The notes under the pieces: generated by a model
What the model was told of the DNA's origin: nothing
The model's database searches: none
What the model saw: the letters and a program-made list of their open reading frames with translations, nothing else
In this document: positions 1 to 12,560 of the stretch, one piece after another
Layout of the letters: every line of letters starts with the position of its first letter
How positions within the stretch are numbered: the first letter of the stretch is position 1
Position numbers and translations under genes: made by a program
Assembly: GCA_010094045.1 (NCBI GenBank)
Contig: ML986668.1
Coordinates: 91,221-155,220 of the forward strand
Reading direction: 5' to 3'
DNA: 64,000 bases
Origin: Lojkania enalia
Lineage: Eukaryota > Ascomycota > Dothideomycetes > Pleosporales

Positions 1-535
1 AACTTTCTAAAAGTCTACTAAAGCTTTTCTTATTAGGTTTTTTAAAGGTATATATTTTTTTATATAATTTATATTATATAATACTAATTATACTAGACTA
101 TAATATAAACGTAATTTATATAAAGTAAGTTACTATTTAAAATAAAGATATATATTTAGTAAAGCGATATTATAAGAAGTTTAATCTTCTATTAGATTAG
201 AGTTATAATCTCTAAGTAGTTTTAGGCTTAAAAAAGGCTACTTTAAATAAAACTAGTTTTCTACTATAATAATTTATAGTAATAAATATTTAATATATAA
301 TATATAATAAATATATAATATATAATTATTTTCTATAATTATAGAAGAACCTTATAGAGTACTCCTACTTTAACCTTATACCCTAGTGCTAAAAACTCTA
401 CCCTAATCTTAACCTTAATACTAAAAACTTCTACCTAACTTATATTCTAGTGCTAAGAATTCTACCTTAACTTTAACTCTAGTACTAAAAACTCTAAACC
501 TAACTTTAATTTAAGTAAAGTATTATATACTCTAT
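1..535. other. Unassigned AT-rich DNA at the window edge
   Basis: No coding frame, RNA gene or recognised transposon end could be supported here. The stretch is very AT-rich and lacks CA and TG dinucleotides like the rest of the window, so it is probably RIP-damaged repeat. It contains the short tandem array annotated at 366-509. Homology to the second Gypsy-1 copy begins only near 536, so this segment is joined to a 5'-truncated Gypsy-1. Confidence 0.5.
366..509. repeat. Minisatellite, about 32-bp unit, 4 full copies plus a partial one
   Basis: Four diverged head-to-tail units start at about 366, 399, 432 and 463, each opening with a tac-cttaa type stretch and ending in ctaaaaactc or a close variant. 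A fifth partial unit begins near 495. Unit lengths are 33, 33, 31 and 32 bp. CCCTAA-like words occur within units, but not as a simple hexamer array. The array abuts the truncated end of Gypsy-1 copy A. Confidence 0.6.
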
Positions 536-2660
536 TTACTAGCCTAAACTAAAAAATTAGCTTAGTATTAATTCTAAATTAAATATACTCTAGATAAAAA
601 TAATACTAGAATAGATATCTTTAGTTATTATAAATAAGAAGTAGAAAACTTAAAAGTAGCTTAAACTAATAACTAGTTAAAAGTTCTATTTAAATTATAT
701 TAACTTTACCTCTAAATTAATACTAAATTAGCCTAGTTCTATATTATTTAAATAATAACTTAAGTAGCTATATTAAATGTTATTAAAAGCTAGAAGTAGA
801 TTATATTACTAAACTCTCTAGAGTTAATTAATATATTATTATAGAAAAACTAAGCTTTCTTTATATAGAAATATATACTTTTACCCTATAAATATTAGAT
901 AGAAAATAGACTACTCTTCTATAATAATTATTTATATATTCTATTAGATTTAGGCCTTTATATATAACTTATATAAGAGGCTTATAACTAAATATTCTCC
1001 GCATACCTAAATACTACTAAAACCTATTAGTTACTATTTTAAAAGTACTATTAGAAGAATATAAAAGCTACTTATAAATAATATATATAGAATTATATCT
1101 TATATTATAAAATTTATCTAATATAAACTTAAACTCTAGGTTTTATCTATCTACTTTTTATACTAAATTAACTAATATAGTATTTATATATTAACTTTAA
1201 AGATTTTTCTATAGATAAGTCTAAATATAATTAGATTATAATAGTAATTAATTACCTATCTAAATAAATTATATCTATTCTCTACTATTATATAATTAAT
1301 ATATAGAGAATAACCGAATTATTTATTTAATAGGTATACTATTTTAGCTATATATCTAAAACTATTATTTTAAACTAAAAACCTTAGTTTATATTTAGTT
1401 TCTAATTTAAATTCTATTATATTTTAAGTATAAAGATTAAACTATCTACTATTTATTATAAAAAAACTAATAGATAAATAGAGATTATAAATAAGTATAT
1501 TAATTAGAAACTATATTCTTTTATATTCTTCTGCTAGAATAATTAGAGTTCTCTATTATCTATAATTAATTAAGTATAAGTAACTCTACTTTATATAACT
1601 ATTAGAATATTCCTATATTAGATTCTATATAGATTTAAATCTTATTAGAGTTAGGATTAAAAATATTCTATTAATTCTATTATTATAATAGATAAATTAA
1701 ATTGTAAAAATACTTTAGCTCTAGTAACTTATATATATATAGTTTAGGAAACTATAAAGGCTAATATTAAAAAGGCTTAGGATTGTATATAATTTATTAT
1801 TAACTATTACTAGTAACTAATTAATTAGTAGATTAGTAATATAATCTATTTAAATATTAAGAACTTTATAGTTTAGAAATTAAGCTAAAAGCTATTTAAT
1901 TAATAGAAAGGTTCTTTTAAAGTACTAGAATAGGTTAGAAACTTATACTATTTATAATTACGTCTAGGGTTAAATATATATAATATCTTTATACTAAACC
2001 TATTATATAAAAACTTTTAAGATCCTTTATTTAGATAAGAAGTGTAACGATGCAAAGAAATCGTTCCACGAAAAGCTTCATATACAACCTTATCCCAAAG
2101 CTTTTCGCTTATCTTATCCTACCCCAGTTCTACCCCTTTTCCCTTCCGTATATAGTTGCACACTCCCTCATAAGTAGCTTGGTAGTTCTTCTATATCCTT
2201 TTGTACAAGGCCTATAGGTGTCAATAGAATTCCCAGGTCCCTAATCCCCCACGCACTCCTATATGCCTCTGAGTGGATTTGTACTGCATTCGGACCCATT
2301 GTCTTGCCTACGCTGTTACAAGAAGTTCTAAAACTACCTACTATTACTATTAATAGAGTAGAAGAGTAGGAGGTTAAAGAAATACTAGCTAGTAAATTAT
2401 ATTATAAGACTTTTAAATACTATATAAAATAGGTAGAATATAATTCTAACTTAATCTAATATAAAGTTTTAAACTTTATAGGTTTATCTTATAAGTTAAA
2501 AGCTTTTTATAATAAGTATCTAAATTACTTAAAACCTTTAAAAGCTCTAATTAAATAAATTAAAGTATATAAAAATAGTATAGAGAATATAAATTATCTA
2601 GTAGATAATAATATATAAGAGTTAAGTAGTAGATTTTAAAAACTAAAGTATAGGCCTAAA
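536..2660 (+). pseudogene. Gypsy-1 copy A pol relic: RNase H end, integrase, chromodomain
   Basis: Reading + strand frames through stops gives the RNase H to integrase linker near 545-610 (TKKLAQY, then KYTLDKNNTR, the usual K-Y-x-P-G-K-x-N-x-x-A-D-x-L stretch). A histidine/cysteine-poor integrase core follows around 1110-1500; the N-S-N-x-L-P-I stretch near 1240 corresponds to V-I-V-D-R-L-S-K of the family. A chromodomain-like end lies at about 2326-2560, with a K-I-L-A-S-K-L type start. The frame is interrupted by the solo LTR at 2043-2320. Many TAA and TAG codons stand where Gln or Trp is expected, so it is inactive. Exact limits are approximate. Confidence 0.7.
2043..2320 (+). mobile_element. 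Solo LTR of Gypsy-1, almost free of RIP
   Basis: A 278-bp LTR begins TGTAAC and ends GTTACA. It is flanked by the 5-bp direct repeat agaag at 2038-2042 and 2321-2325. The empty site is preserved in copy B near 9290 (ataagaagttctaaaac), which proves a clean insertion. It aligns base for base with the mutated LTRs at 3723-3982 and 12561-12839, where TGTAACGATGCAAAG has become TATAATAATATAAAG. Unlike its surroundings it keeps many CA and TG dinucleotides, so it inserted after, or escaped, most RIP. No internal region remains, consistent with LTR-LTR recombination. Confidence 0.95.
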
Positions 2661-2699
2661 ATTACTTCTCTATAGAATCTAGAGAGTCTAATAGTAGGC

Positions 2700-3722
2700 T
2701 ATTAGATATCTTCTTAATTCTCTTCTCTTCTATTCTTCTTCTTTTTTTTTCTCTTTAAACTTCTTTTAAACCTTTTCTATTTTATTTTTAACTACTTAAA
2801 AGCGCTGTAATATTAGCTTAAAAGTTAGATACTAGAATCTTTAAGGCTAAAACCTAATAGAGTAACTTAATACTCTAGTAGAATAAAACTATCTAGATAT
2901 TAACTATAAAAAGGCTATTTTTCTAACTTTTTATAATCTAGGCTATAAGTACTAGGCTATAAGTAGACTCTAAAATAGCTTTAAAAGCTACTTTTTTATC
3001 CTCTTTATCTCCTATATATTAGGCTACTACTTATAGTTTAAGATAGCTCTAAAAGACTAGAAACTCCTTCTTATAATAGGAGGGGATTTATAAGTATATT
3101 AGTAGTAAGTACTCTACTAGTATTAGATATAATTTATATAGGATTATACTTTTTATTTTATAAGATATAATACTTATATTTTTTTAATCTTAGAAATTAA
3201 AAGAAAAATATTATATACTATTTATAGGCGAGCGTATATATAGTCTAAAAGTAGATAATCTAGAAAGTTTCTAAAGAGGTTCTAGAAGATAAATAGAATA
3301 ATATATTAATTAATTTTTTCTATAAAGTATTAGTAATACTTTAATAATTAATAGTTCTAGAGACGTATAATAATATATATAGAGTAGAAGTTATTATTTA
3401 GTTAAGAAAGCTTAGTTAATAGCAATCTAATAATATATTAAAACTAGTAAACGCTTATTACTATATATAATAAAATTGTAATATTAATAAACTATTATAA
3501 TAGTAGTTACTAGCTAATATATAGGTTAATTATACTTACTATAAAAACCTTATTTAATATTACGTTAATAAATATATCTCTATAAATAACTATATATATT
3601 AGCTCTTATTAGTAAATACTTTTTTAAAGAAATTTCTTTATACTAGAACCTATTTATAATAGCTCTAATTCCCTCCTAAACTAGTATAGATAGGGACTAT
3701 CAGTCTATAAAAAGAGGGGTAG
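2700..3722 (+). other. Gypsy-1 copy A 3' region between pol and LTR
   Basis: About 1 kb separates the chromodomain relic from the polypurine tract. I cannot assign a product. The same stretch is conserved in copy B (about 9670-12560 without the pogo insertion), so it belongs to the element. In several minus-strand frames it can be read as Lys/Glu/Arg-rich sequence around 2700-3000. That is reminiscent of the antisense coiled-coil gene of Gypsy-2, but two frames look equally plausible, so I do not call a gene. Confidence 0.45.
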
Positions 3723-3982
3723 TATAATAATATAAAGAAATTATTTTATAAAAAGTTTTATCTTTTTACTTATCTTATTCTACCTCTAGTTCTACCCCTT
3801 TTCCTATCCGTATATAGTTATATACTCCCTTATAAGTAGTTTAGTAGTTTTTCTATATCCTTTTATATAAGGCCTATAAATATTAATAGAATTTTTAGGT
3901 CCCTAATCCTCTATATACTTCTATATACTTCTAAGTAGATTCGTGCTATATTTAGACCTATTATCTTATCTATACTATTATA
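3723..3982 (+). repeat. 3' LTR of Gypsy-1 copy A
   Basis: The LTR is 260 bp, from TATAATAATATAAAG (RIP form of TGTAACGATGCAAAG) to ACTATTATA (RIP form of GCTGTTACA). It directly follows a G-rich polypurine tract. It shares an 18-bp-type deletion near its 5' end with the solo LTR at 34027-34286, relative to the 278-bp copy. It is followed with no spacer by a second, truncated LTR. Confidence 0.88.
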
Positions 3983-4167
3983 TTTTCCTATCTATATATA
4001 ATTATATACTCTTTTATAAATAGTTTAATAGTTTTTTTTATATCTTTTTATATAAGGCTTATAAATATTAATAGAATTCTTAAATTTTTAATCTTTTATA
4101 TATTTTTATATACTTTTAAATAAATTTATACTATATTTAAACCTATTCTCTTATCTATACTATTATA
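3983..4167 (+). repeat. Truncated 5' LTR of Gypsy-1 copy B
   Basis: This 185-bp segment matches the LTR from about its position 95 (ttttcctatc corresponds to ttttcccttc at 2137) to its 3' terminus (ctattata). The first 94 bp are missing. It sits immediately after the complete LTR of copy A, giving a back-to-back LTR-LTR junction, and it leads into the gag region of copy B. Confidence 0.82.
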
Positions 4168-4399
4168 TTATATAGAAAAACTTAATACTATTAATAATAG
4201 TCTTTTTAATAATATTATATTAATTATTTATTTAACTATATTTAAGTTTAAAATATATCTAATTTAGTTTAAATTATAATATTTATATATTATTATATTA
4301 AATTATTAAATTATTTAAATAGAATTTTAGAAACTTTTTATTAATTAAAGTTTTTAGATTTAAAACTTTCTATTCTTTATAATTAGAATTACCTTTAGA

Positions 4400-5830
4400 A
4401 AAGCTATATAAAGTATATTTAGGTAGAAATTTAAAAACTATTAATAACCTATTAGAATTAGAAATAACTACTAATATCTAACTATAATTTACCTTCTAAT
4501 TCTTATACTAGAATTAATATATATATAAGTTATAATAAGAATAAACTTCTATCTATATATATAAAATAACTATTACCTCTTATAGAAGGCTTTATAATAA
4601 ATAGACCCCTTTTTATAAAGCTAATAGTAAAAAACCTATCTAATTTAGAGAGAAATTAGAGTAAACTAACCCTTAAAGAATAAATTTTAATTTTATAAGA
4701 GGAGATTATATACTTAATATAATAGAAAACTATTAGTCTTAATTAACCTTTATAAACTACTAAATTAGTACTAATAATATACTAAAAAACTTTTATAACT
4801 TCTCTAATAAGAAATTTTTTAGCTACTTTTAAGTTTTTTTAAATCTACTTTACTAAATATATATTTAAAATTAAAAGCTTTATAAATAGTAATAAATCTA
4901 TATTTAAATAATAGTAAGTTTTAATTTTAGACTAATTTAAGATTAATATAGATTACTATTAGATAGAGTATATATATATAATATTAGTATAAAGATATAC
5001 TTCTAATACTATAAAAGAGTATCTAAAACTAAAATATCTAGCTAAATTAGACTAGTATTAGTTTAAAAATATTAAAGAAATAATTTTACTTCTATAAGTA
5101 TATTTTATTATAGATAATAAAGAGATAGAAATATAATAGGCGTTTTAGGTCTTAAAGATAAATAAGAGAAAAGTATTCCTAACTTTTAAAGCTTGCTTTA
5201 TTAGTATAACTATTAAAGGATCTATATTCTAATTTAAATAGTTTTTCTATTTATAAAATAAGATTTCCCTTAGCTTAAAGATATTAAATCTTAGCTTTAA
5301 ACTTATATAAAAAGACTCCTTTAATACTATAGTTACCTACTTAATAGCTTATAATATAGAAAAAAGAAATATTTCTAATCTTCTAAAATAAACTATTAGT
5401 TTATAAGTTATAATTAAAATAAATTTAAATTAGTATTAGAAAGCTTTTAAGAGTTTATCTAAAGTAACCTATAATCTAATACTACCCTAATCTACTCTAA
5501 TATTAATACTTTATTCTACTATAATTACTCTCTAATAATCTAGTAAAACTCTTATATCTAAAAGGTATATAACTCTAGAAAATTACTATAATTATAGTAA
5601 ATTAAAATATTTTATAAATAAATATATAGTTCTTAAAATATAAAAAATAGAGGTTAAATAAAAGAAGATTAAAGAAGAAAAGTTTTTAAATATAAATAAA
5701 TACTATCTAAATAGTTTTTAAATAGAAAATAAAGATATTTAGAAAAACTCTCTATTTTAAATTTAAGTAGATATAACTTATTAAATATTAATTTATTATA
5801 TTTATTTAGAAGAAAAAATTTTTAAATTCT
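4400..5830 (+). pseudogene. Gypsy-1 copy B gag relic with zinc knuckle
   Basis: The clearest landmark is a CCHC zinc knuckle ghost at 5584-5625. Codons TAC, TAT, TAT and TAT occupy the four C-x2-C-x4-H-x4-C positions, reading Y-YN-Y-SKLK-Y-FINK-Y. That is what TGC, TGT, CAT and TGT become after RIP. Upstream sequence is too degraded for residue-level assignment, and the start is not identifiable. In Ty3/Gypsy elements this protein forms the capsid and binds the RNA genome. The limits given are approximate. Confidence 0.6.
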
Positions 5831-5899
5831 TACTATTCTATATTTAAAAGATATTAGTATATAACTAAATACTCTTATTAATACTAATATCTAAAGTTT

Positions 5900-8800
5900 T
5901 CTATTCTTTAATTTTATAGTAGCTAGATTACTCTTTTAAACTCTATATATATTAATATAGTATTTACCCTTTAAAATTATTATTAAAGGTTTTTAGAACC
6001 GACTTTAAACCCTAGTTAATTAGCATATCTACTTATACCTATAAATTAGTAGGAGAACTATTTAAAACTACCTATTTATTATTATAAATCTAAATACTTA
6101 AGATTATATTATTAGTATTAAATAGTTATATTATTTTTAACTCTAGCTAGATACGGATAAAAATTAAATTATATAGCTCTTTAAGTATCCTACTATTTAT
6201 AATCTATTACCTTCTCTTCTTATATAATTAACTTAGCTAGTATATAATAAAGAGGTAGAACTAGATATTTAGTAACACGACGCTCTATAGGAAAAGAACT
6301 AATATTAGTAGTTTTATAATCTAACTATCTATTATATTAAGGGTCTATTAAAACTACTAAAATTATATTAATCTTTTATAGTTTATAGTCTAAATAAGCT
6401 TAGAGCTTTTATACGCCTATATATAATAAAGTTTAAATCTAATTTAAAGAAAATATATTCTTCTATTATTACTTTTATTATAACTAATACTTTCTACTTT
6501 AATATAAAGAGAAAAGAAAACAAGTTTTTCTTTATATTTTTATACGAAATTAAACGGCTAATTAAAAATAAATAAGTTCTAGAATTAGAAGATAAAACTA
6601 AAAATAAAGTACTAGTAAATCTCTAATTACTATTTAAATACTATAGGTATTAGAATATATTTAGTAAAACTATAGCTTATTAATTACTAGAATACTACCT
6701 TTATAATTATAAGATTATTCTTATAAAACCTCTCTTTAATAGTTATAGTCTATTATATAAGTAGAATATTAAGGAGCTAGAAGCAACTAAAAAGTATATT
6801 ATAGATAATCTATAGAATAGGTATATTAAGTAAAGTTTAAGCTCTTTTATATTTCTAATTCTTTATATTTATAAATCTAATAGTAATCTATATATTTATA
6901 TAGATTATTATAAATTTAATACTCTTATCTATAAAAATATATATTTAATACTATATATAGATAAACTTCTATTTAAGCCTATTAAAATAGTAATTTTTAC
7001 TAAGTTTAATATTTATATAGCCTTTAATAAGATTATAATAGACTTTAGTTTTAAAGAATATACTACCTTTTAAATTTAATATAGAACCTATAAGTATAAA
7101 ATTCTACTTTTATATTATTTATCTAGATAATATTTTTATCTATTCTAAAGATAAGGCGATATATATTATCTATATTAAAAAAGTTCTTAAGAGATTATAT
7201 TAAGTAGGATTATAAGTTAATATTAAGAAAAGCGAATTTTATATTACCTAAACTAAATACTTTAACTATATCTTCTTAAATAAAAGCTTTAAGGTTAACT
7301 TAAAGAAGGTAGAAGTATTATATAACTAATAGCTATCTACTATTATAATAGGTGTAAAATCTTTCTTAGATTTTACTAAATTCTATTAATAGTTTATACT
7401 AGAATTCTCGCGTATTATAAAGCTAATTATTATACTATAGAGTTCTATAATCTCTTTTATATAGATTTTAGAATATAATATTATTTTTAAGAAATTAAAG
7501 TTAGCTCTATTAAATATATCTATATTCTACTACTTTAACTCTATATTAGAAATAAAAATAGAAACTAATACCTCTAATAAAGTAGTTATAAAAGTACTAT
7601 TATAGAAATATTTTAATAGAAAATAATACTCTATAGTATTTTATAATAAGGTTCTATCCAGTTTAGAATTGAACTAGAAGATTTATAATAAGAAACTATT
7701 TACAATTATTACTATATTTAAGTAATAGAGAGTAGAATTTATTTTAGTAGCTACTAGAATTCTAATATATACTAATTATTACTTACTTAAATATTTTATA
7801 ACTATAAAAGTATTTAATACTTATTAAGTTTATTAAACTAAAAAATTAGTTTAATATTAGTTTTAAATTAAGTATACTTTAGATAAGAATAATACTAGAG
7901 TAGATATTCTTAATTATTATAAATAAGATATAGAAAATTTAAAAGTAGCTTAAACTAATAACTAGTTAAGAGTTCTATTTAAACTATATTAATTTTACTC
8001 TTAAATTAATATTAAATTAGCCTAATCTTATATTATTTAAATAATAACTTAAATAGTTATATTAAATATTATTAAAGGCTAGAAGTAGGTTATATTACTA
8101 GACTTTTTAGAGTTAATTAATATATTACTATAGAAAAACTAAACCTTCTTTATATAAGAATATATACTTCTACTTTATAAGTATTAGATAGAGAATAAAC
8201 TACTTCTCTATAATAATTACTTATATAAGAGGCTTATAACTAAATATCTTCTATATACCTAAGTACTACTAAAATCTATTAGTTACTATTCTAGAAGTAC
8301 TATTAGAAAGATATAAAAGTTACTTATAAATAATATATATAGAATTATATTTTATACTATAAAGCTTATCTAATATAAATCTAAACCTTAGGTTTTATCT
8401 ACCTACTTCTTATACTAAACTAACTAATATAGTACTTATATATTAATTTTAAACATTTTCTTATAGATAAATTTAAATATAATTAGATTATAATAGTAAT
8501 TAATCGCCTATCTAAATAAGTTATATTTATTTTCTACTATTATATAATTAATATATAGAGAATAGCCGAATTATTTATTTAATAGATATACTACTTTAGC
8601 TATATACTTAAAACTATTATTTTAAACTAAAAACTTTAGTTTATATCTAGTTTCTAGTCTAAATTCTACTATATTTTAAGTATAAAAATTAAACTATCTA
8701 CTACTTATTATAAAAAAACTAATAGATAGATAGAAATTATAAATAAATATATTAATTAGAGACTGTATTCTTTTATATCCTTCTACTAGAATAACTAGAG

Positions 8801-9645
8801 TTCTCTATTACCTATAATTAACTAAATATAAGTAATTCTACTCTATATAACTATTAAAATATCTCTATATTAGATCTTATATAGATTTAAACTCTATTAA
8901 AGTTAGGATTAAAAATATTCTATTAATTCTATTATTATAATAGATAAATTAAATTATAAAAATATTTTAGTTCTAATAACTTATATATATATAACCTAAG
9001 AAATTATAAAGGCTAATATTAAGAAGGTTTAAAATTATATATAATCTATTATTAACTATTATTAGTAACTAATTAATTAGTAGATTAGTAATATAGTCTA
9101 TTTAAATACTAAAAATTTTATAGTTTAAAGACTAAGCTAAAAGCTATCTAATTAATAGGAGGGTTCTTTTAAAGTAGTAGAGTAGGTTAGAAACTTATAT
9201 TATTTATAGTTACCTTTAAAATTAAATATATATAATATTTTTATACTAAACCTATTATATAAAAATTTTTAGGACCTTCTATTTAGATAAGAAGTTCTAA
9301 AACTATCTACTATCGCTATTAATAGGGTAGAAGAGTAGGAGGTTAAAAAAATACTAGCTAGTAAATTATATTATAAAACCTTTAAATATTATATAAAATA
9401 GATAGAATATAATTCTAATCTAATCTAATATAAAGTTTTAAACTTTATAAGTTTACTTTATAAGTTAAAAGCTTTTTATAATAAGTATTTAAATTATCTA
9501 GAACCTCTAAAAGTTCTAACTAAATAGATTAAAGTATATAAAGATAGTATAGAAAATATAGATTATATAATAGATAATAATATATAAGAGTTAAATAGTA
9601 GATTTTAAAAACTAAAATATAGGCCTAAAATTATTCCTCTATAAA
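5900..9645 (+). pseudogene. Gypsy-1 copy B pol relic: RT, RNase H, integrase, chromodomain
   Basis: Reverse transcriptase is recognisable around 6820-7330. There is a D-Y-R-K-L-N type stretch near 6890-6930, an F-T-K-F-N-I-Y-I-A-F-N-K-I stretch near 6995-7030 (V-F-T-K-L-D of the family), and the catalytic Y-x-D-D box at 7120-7131, which now reads YLDN. The RNase H to integrase linker lies near 7836-7910, with integrase up to about 9100. A chromodomain follows at about 9290-9520 with a GYxPDL-type segment. Stops are TAA and TAG at Gln and Trp positions. In life it would copy RNA to DNA and insert it; here it is dead. Confidence 0.75.
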
Positions 9646-10568
9646 ATTTAGAAGGTCTAATAGTAGGCTATTAAATACTTTTTTAGTTCTTTTCTCTTCT
9701 ACTTTCCTTCTTCTTTCTTCCCTTTAAACTTCTTTTAAACCTCTTTTACCTTATTTTTAACCGCTTAAGAGCGCCGCGATATTAGTTTAAAGGTTAAATA
9801 CTAGAGTTTCTAGGGTTAAAACTTAATAGAATAACTTAATACTCTAGTAGAATAAAGCTATTTAAATACTAGCTATAAGAAAGCTATCTTTCTAACTTTT
9901 TATAACCTAAATTATAAGTACTAAACTATAAGTAGATTCTAAAATAGCCTTAAAGGCTACTTTTTTATCCTTCTTATCTTCTATATATTAAGCTACTATC
10001 TATAATTTAAAATAGCCTTAAAGAACTAGAAACTCCTTTTTATAATAAGAGAATATTTATAAATATATTAGTAGTAAATATTTTATTAGTATTAAATATA
10101 ATTTATATAGGGTTATATTTTTTATTTTATAAGGTATAATACTTATATTTTTTTAATTTTAGAGACTAAAAGATAAATATTATATACTACTTATAGGTAA
10201 GTATATATATAGTTTAAAAGTAGATAATTTAAAAAACTTCTAAAGAAACTTTAAAAGGTAGATAGAGTAGTATATTAATTAATTTTATTTTATAAAGCGT
10301 TAGTAATATTTTAATAATTAATAGTTCTAGAAATATATAATAATATATATAGAGTAGAAGTTATTATTTAGTTAAAAAAGCTTAGTTAATAGCAATTTAG
10401 TAATATACTAAAGCTAGTAAACGCTTATTATTATATATAATAAAATTGTAATATTAATAAACTATTATAATAGTAGTTACCAGCTAATATATAGGTTAAT
10501 TATATTTACTATAAAAACCTTACTTAATATTATATTAATAAATATATCTCTATAAGTAACTATATATA

Positions 10569-12434
10569 ATATATTCTACTATCGAAGTAGCTAAACTATC
10601 GAAGCGGCTACTTTTTCTTAGCGCAACAAATACTATATACGAAAAGTTAATTTACTTAATACTAATAAGAGATTCTATATATAATATACTTTTATCTAAT
10701 TTAGAATTTTCCCTACTATTCTTTTAGCACGTACGAGCGTTATATCTAGTCTTACTACAGTTACTATAGTAGCGTTAAGCTAGTTAAGCCCTTTCTTAAG
10801 TATTAGTACTACGAGTCTTCTTAAAGGGCTGAGAGCTTATAGATGCTTTAGTAGCTATATATAAAGATCCCTTACTATATAATACTATACCGCTATACTA
10901 AATATACTTTCTTTTATATGTTTTACGCTTAGTTACTTCTTCTAATTACCTTTTAAGCTTAGAGTTGTAAGCTTAAAGAAGTATATTCTAATATAGTATT
11001 AACTTAGCACCTTTTATAAGCTGTAAGAATCCTTCTTATACCTTTTTTAGTAATTATATAAAGGACTTTTATATAAGTATTAATTGTAACCTAAATTTAT
11101 ATATATTATTTAGAGTTTTAGACTACTAGAAGTCTTCTTATAGAAGCAGTTCTAGTAGAGTATATAGTTATATATTAAAGTAATCTAATATAATCTACGC
11201 GTTTAGAGGAACAATTTCTATTACTTTAAAGGTCTTTCGATAGTTCTCGTATATAAATACGTTAAAAAACGCGTCTTTAAAGGCTGGAAGAAAGCCTTTT
11301 TTATTAATATAGTAGACGCGTCGGCGTATTAAGTTTTATACGCGCTATAAATACTTCAGCTTTAATAATAAGAAGTAAACTATATTAAGAGGCTGAAGTA
11401 TATATAATAAATAAGAAGGTATATAAAGCGTTAGGATTTTTCGTATAAGGTAGTAATCTTTAAATTCTTAGTTAAGGTAGCTTTTATAGCCGTTTAAAAT
11501 AAGTAGTCTATATAATTCTATCTAACGCATCTTTATATACTTATTAAAGTACTTTAGCTACTTAAAACTAAGCGTATTATTTATCTAGCTGTTCTTAGAG
11601 ACTGAAATTTTCCAATCGTATAATATACCTACTTCTTTATACTATATAGAGATATAGACGCGTCTTTTATAGATAATAAATAGTAGGGTCGCGTACGCAG
11701 CAGCGTAGATATTCTAGATAACTATAATCTACTTATAATTATCTAGTTATATAAGAGTAGGTCTTATATAATATTCTAAACCTATAATAACCTTTATAGT
11801 ACTAATAATACCTATCTAAAAGCCTATCTTATTAAAGTTGTAGATATTATTATTATATATATTATATTTTACAATTATATCTTATATAAGTTTAAATTAT
11901 ATATTAATAACCTCTAGATTCTCTTATTTTATTCTTTAGCAATTATTTACTTAATTAAAGGCTATTTTAAGTTTATTTATACGTACTATAAATCGTTTAG
12001 GCTAATTCTTTTCTATAAGTATTCTACTATATACGCTTAATAGTTTATCTACTATATCTACTATCTTATATAGCCGGGGCGTAAATCCTCGCAAATTAAG
12101 GTTAAGAATATATTATACGATTGTTTATTCTTCAGTTACTATAAGCTTCTAGTAATTTAGTTATATATAAGGGTGAAACGCGATTCTATAAAGTTAAGTA
12201 GAGAGTTGTTAATATTATATATTAAAAGCTATAGCAGCGCGTCGCACGCTCTTAAACTGGCCTAATTTATATACCTGTAAGGTAAGCTCAATTCTACCTT
12301 CTTATTAAATTAATAGAAGGTCGCGTTGTAGATTTATTATAGTTTATACGTAGTATTTATAATACTAAGAAAAAGTGGCCGCTTCGATAGTTTAGCCGCT
12401 TCGATAGTTTGGCCGCTTCGATAGTAGAATACGT
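10569..12434 (-). mobile_element. pogo-1 copy 1, 1866-bp DNA transposon
   Basis: Terminal inverted repeats (TIRs) start ACGTATTCTACTATCGAAG at the right end (read inward) and ATATATTCTACTATCGAAG at the left. TA is duplicated at both sides (10567-10568 and 12435-12436), and the empty site exists in Gypsy-1 copy A near 3600 (ctatatatattagctctt). The TIR holds direct repeats of a 17-bp unit (ctatcgaagcggc-taaa): two at the left, three at the right. That extra unit accounts for the 17-bp length excess over copy 2. It is inverted relative to copy 2, so the transposase relic is on the minus strand. Confidence 0.92.
10690..12330 (-). pseudogene. pogo-1 copy 1 transposase relic
   Basis: The interior is the reverse complement of pogo-1 copy 2 (14619-16467), in which a DDE transposase is recognisable. 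The family binds its TIRs with an N-terminal CENP-B/Tc5-type helix-turn-helix and cuts and pastes DNA through a DD35D-like catalytic triad. Here the frame is broken by RIP-type stops and I cannot mark reliable ends. Some CG-containing words survive (for example gcgtcgcacgctc near 12240), so it is less eroded than its host Gypsy-1. Confidence 0.65.
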
Positions 12435-12560
12435 TATTAGCTCTTACTAGTAAATACTTTTATAAAGAAATTTCTTTATACTAGAACCTATCTATAATAG
12501 CTCTAATTCCCTTCTAAACTAGTATAAATAGGGACTATTAGCCTATAGGAAGGGGGGTAG

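Larger units (their letters stand above)
536..3982 (+). mobile_element. Gypsy-1 copy A, 5'-truncated LTR retrotransposon
   Basis: This is the 3' half of a Gypsy-type retrotransposon. It runs from the end of RNase H through integrase, chromodomain and a long 3' region to a polypurine tract (gaggggtag near 3713-3722) and a 260-bp LTR. The sequence parallels copy B from about 7836 to 12839, which fixes order and strand. A solo LTR (2043-2320) has inserted into it. The element is heavily RIP-mutated. The 5' part is missing at about 536, where it meets a minisatellite. Confidence 0.8.

Noticed and set aside
366..509. Telomeric repeat array
   Set aside because: CCCTAA-like words occur once per about 32-bp unit and are irregular; this is a minisatellite, not a hexamer telomere tract.
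2700..3100. Possible antisense coiled-coil gene in Gypsy-1
   Set aside because: Two minus-strand frames look equally plausible, no intron or Cys-rich exon could be fixed, and RIP damage is heavy; left as unassigned 3' region.
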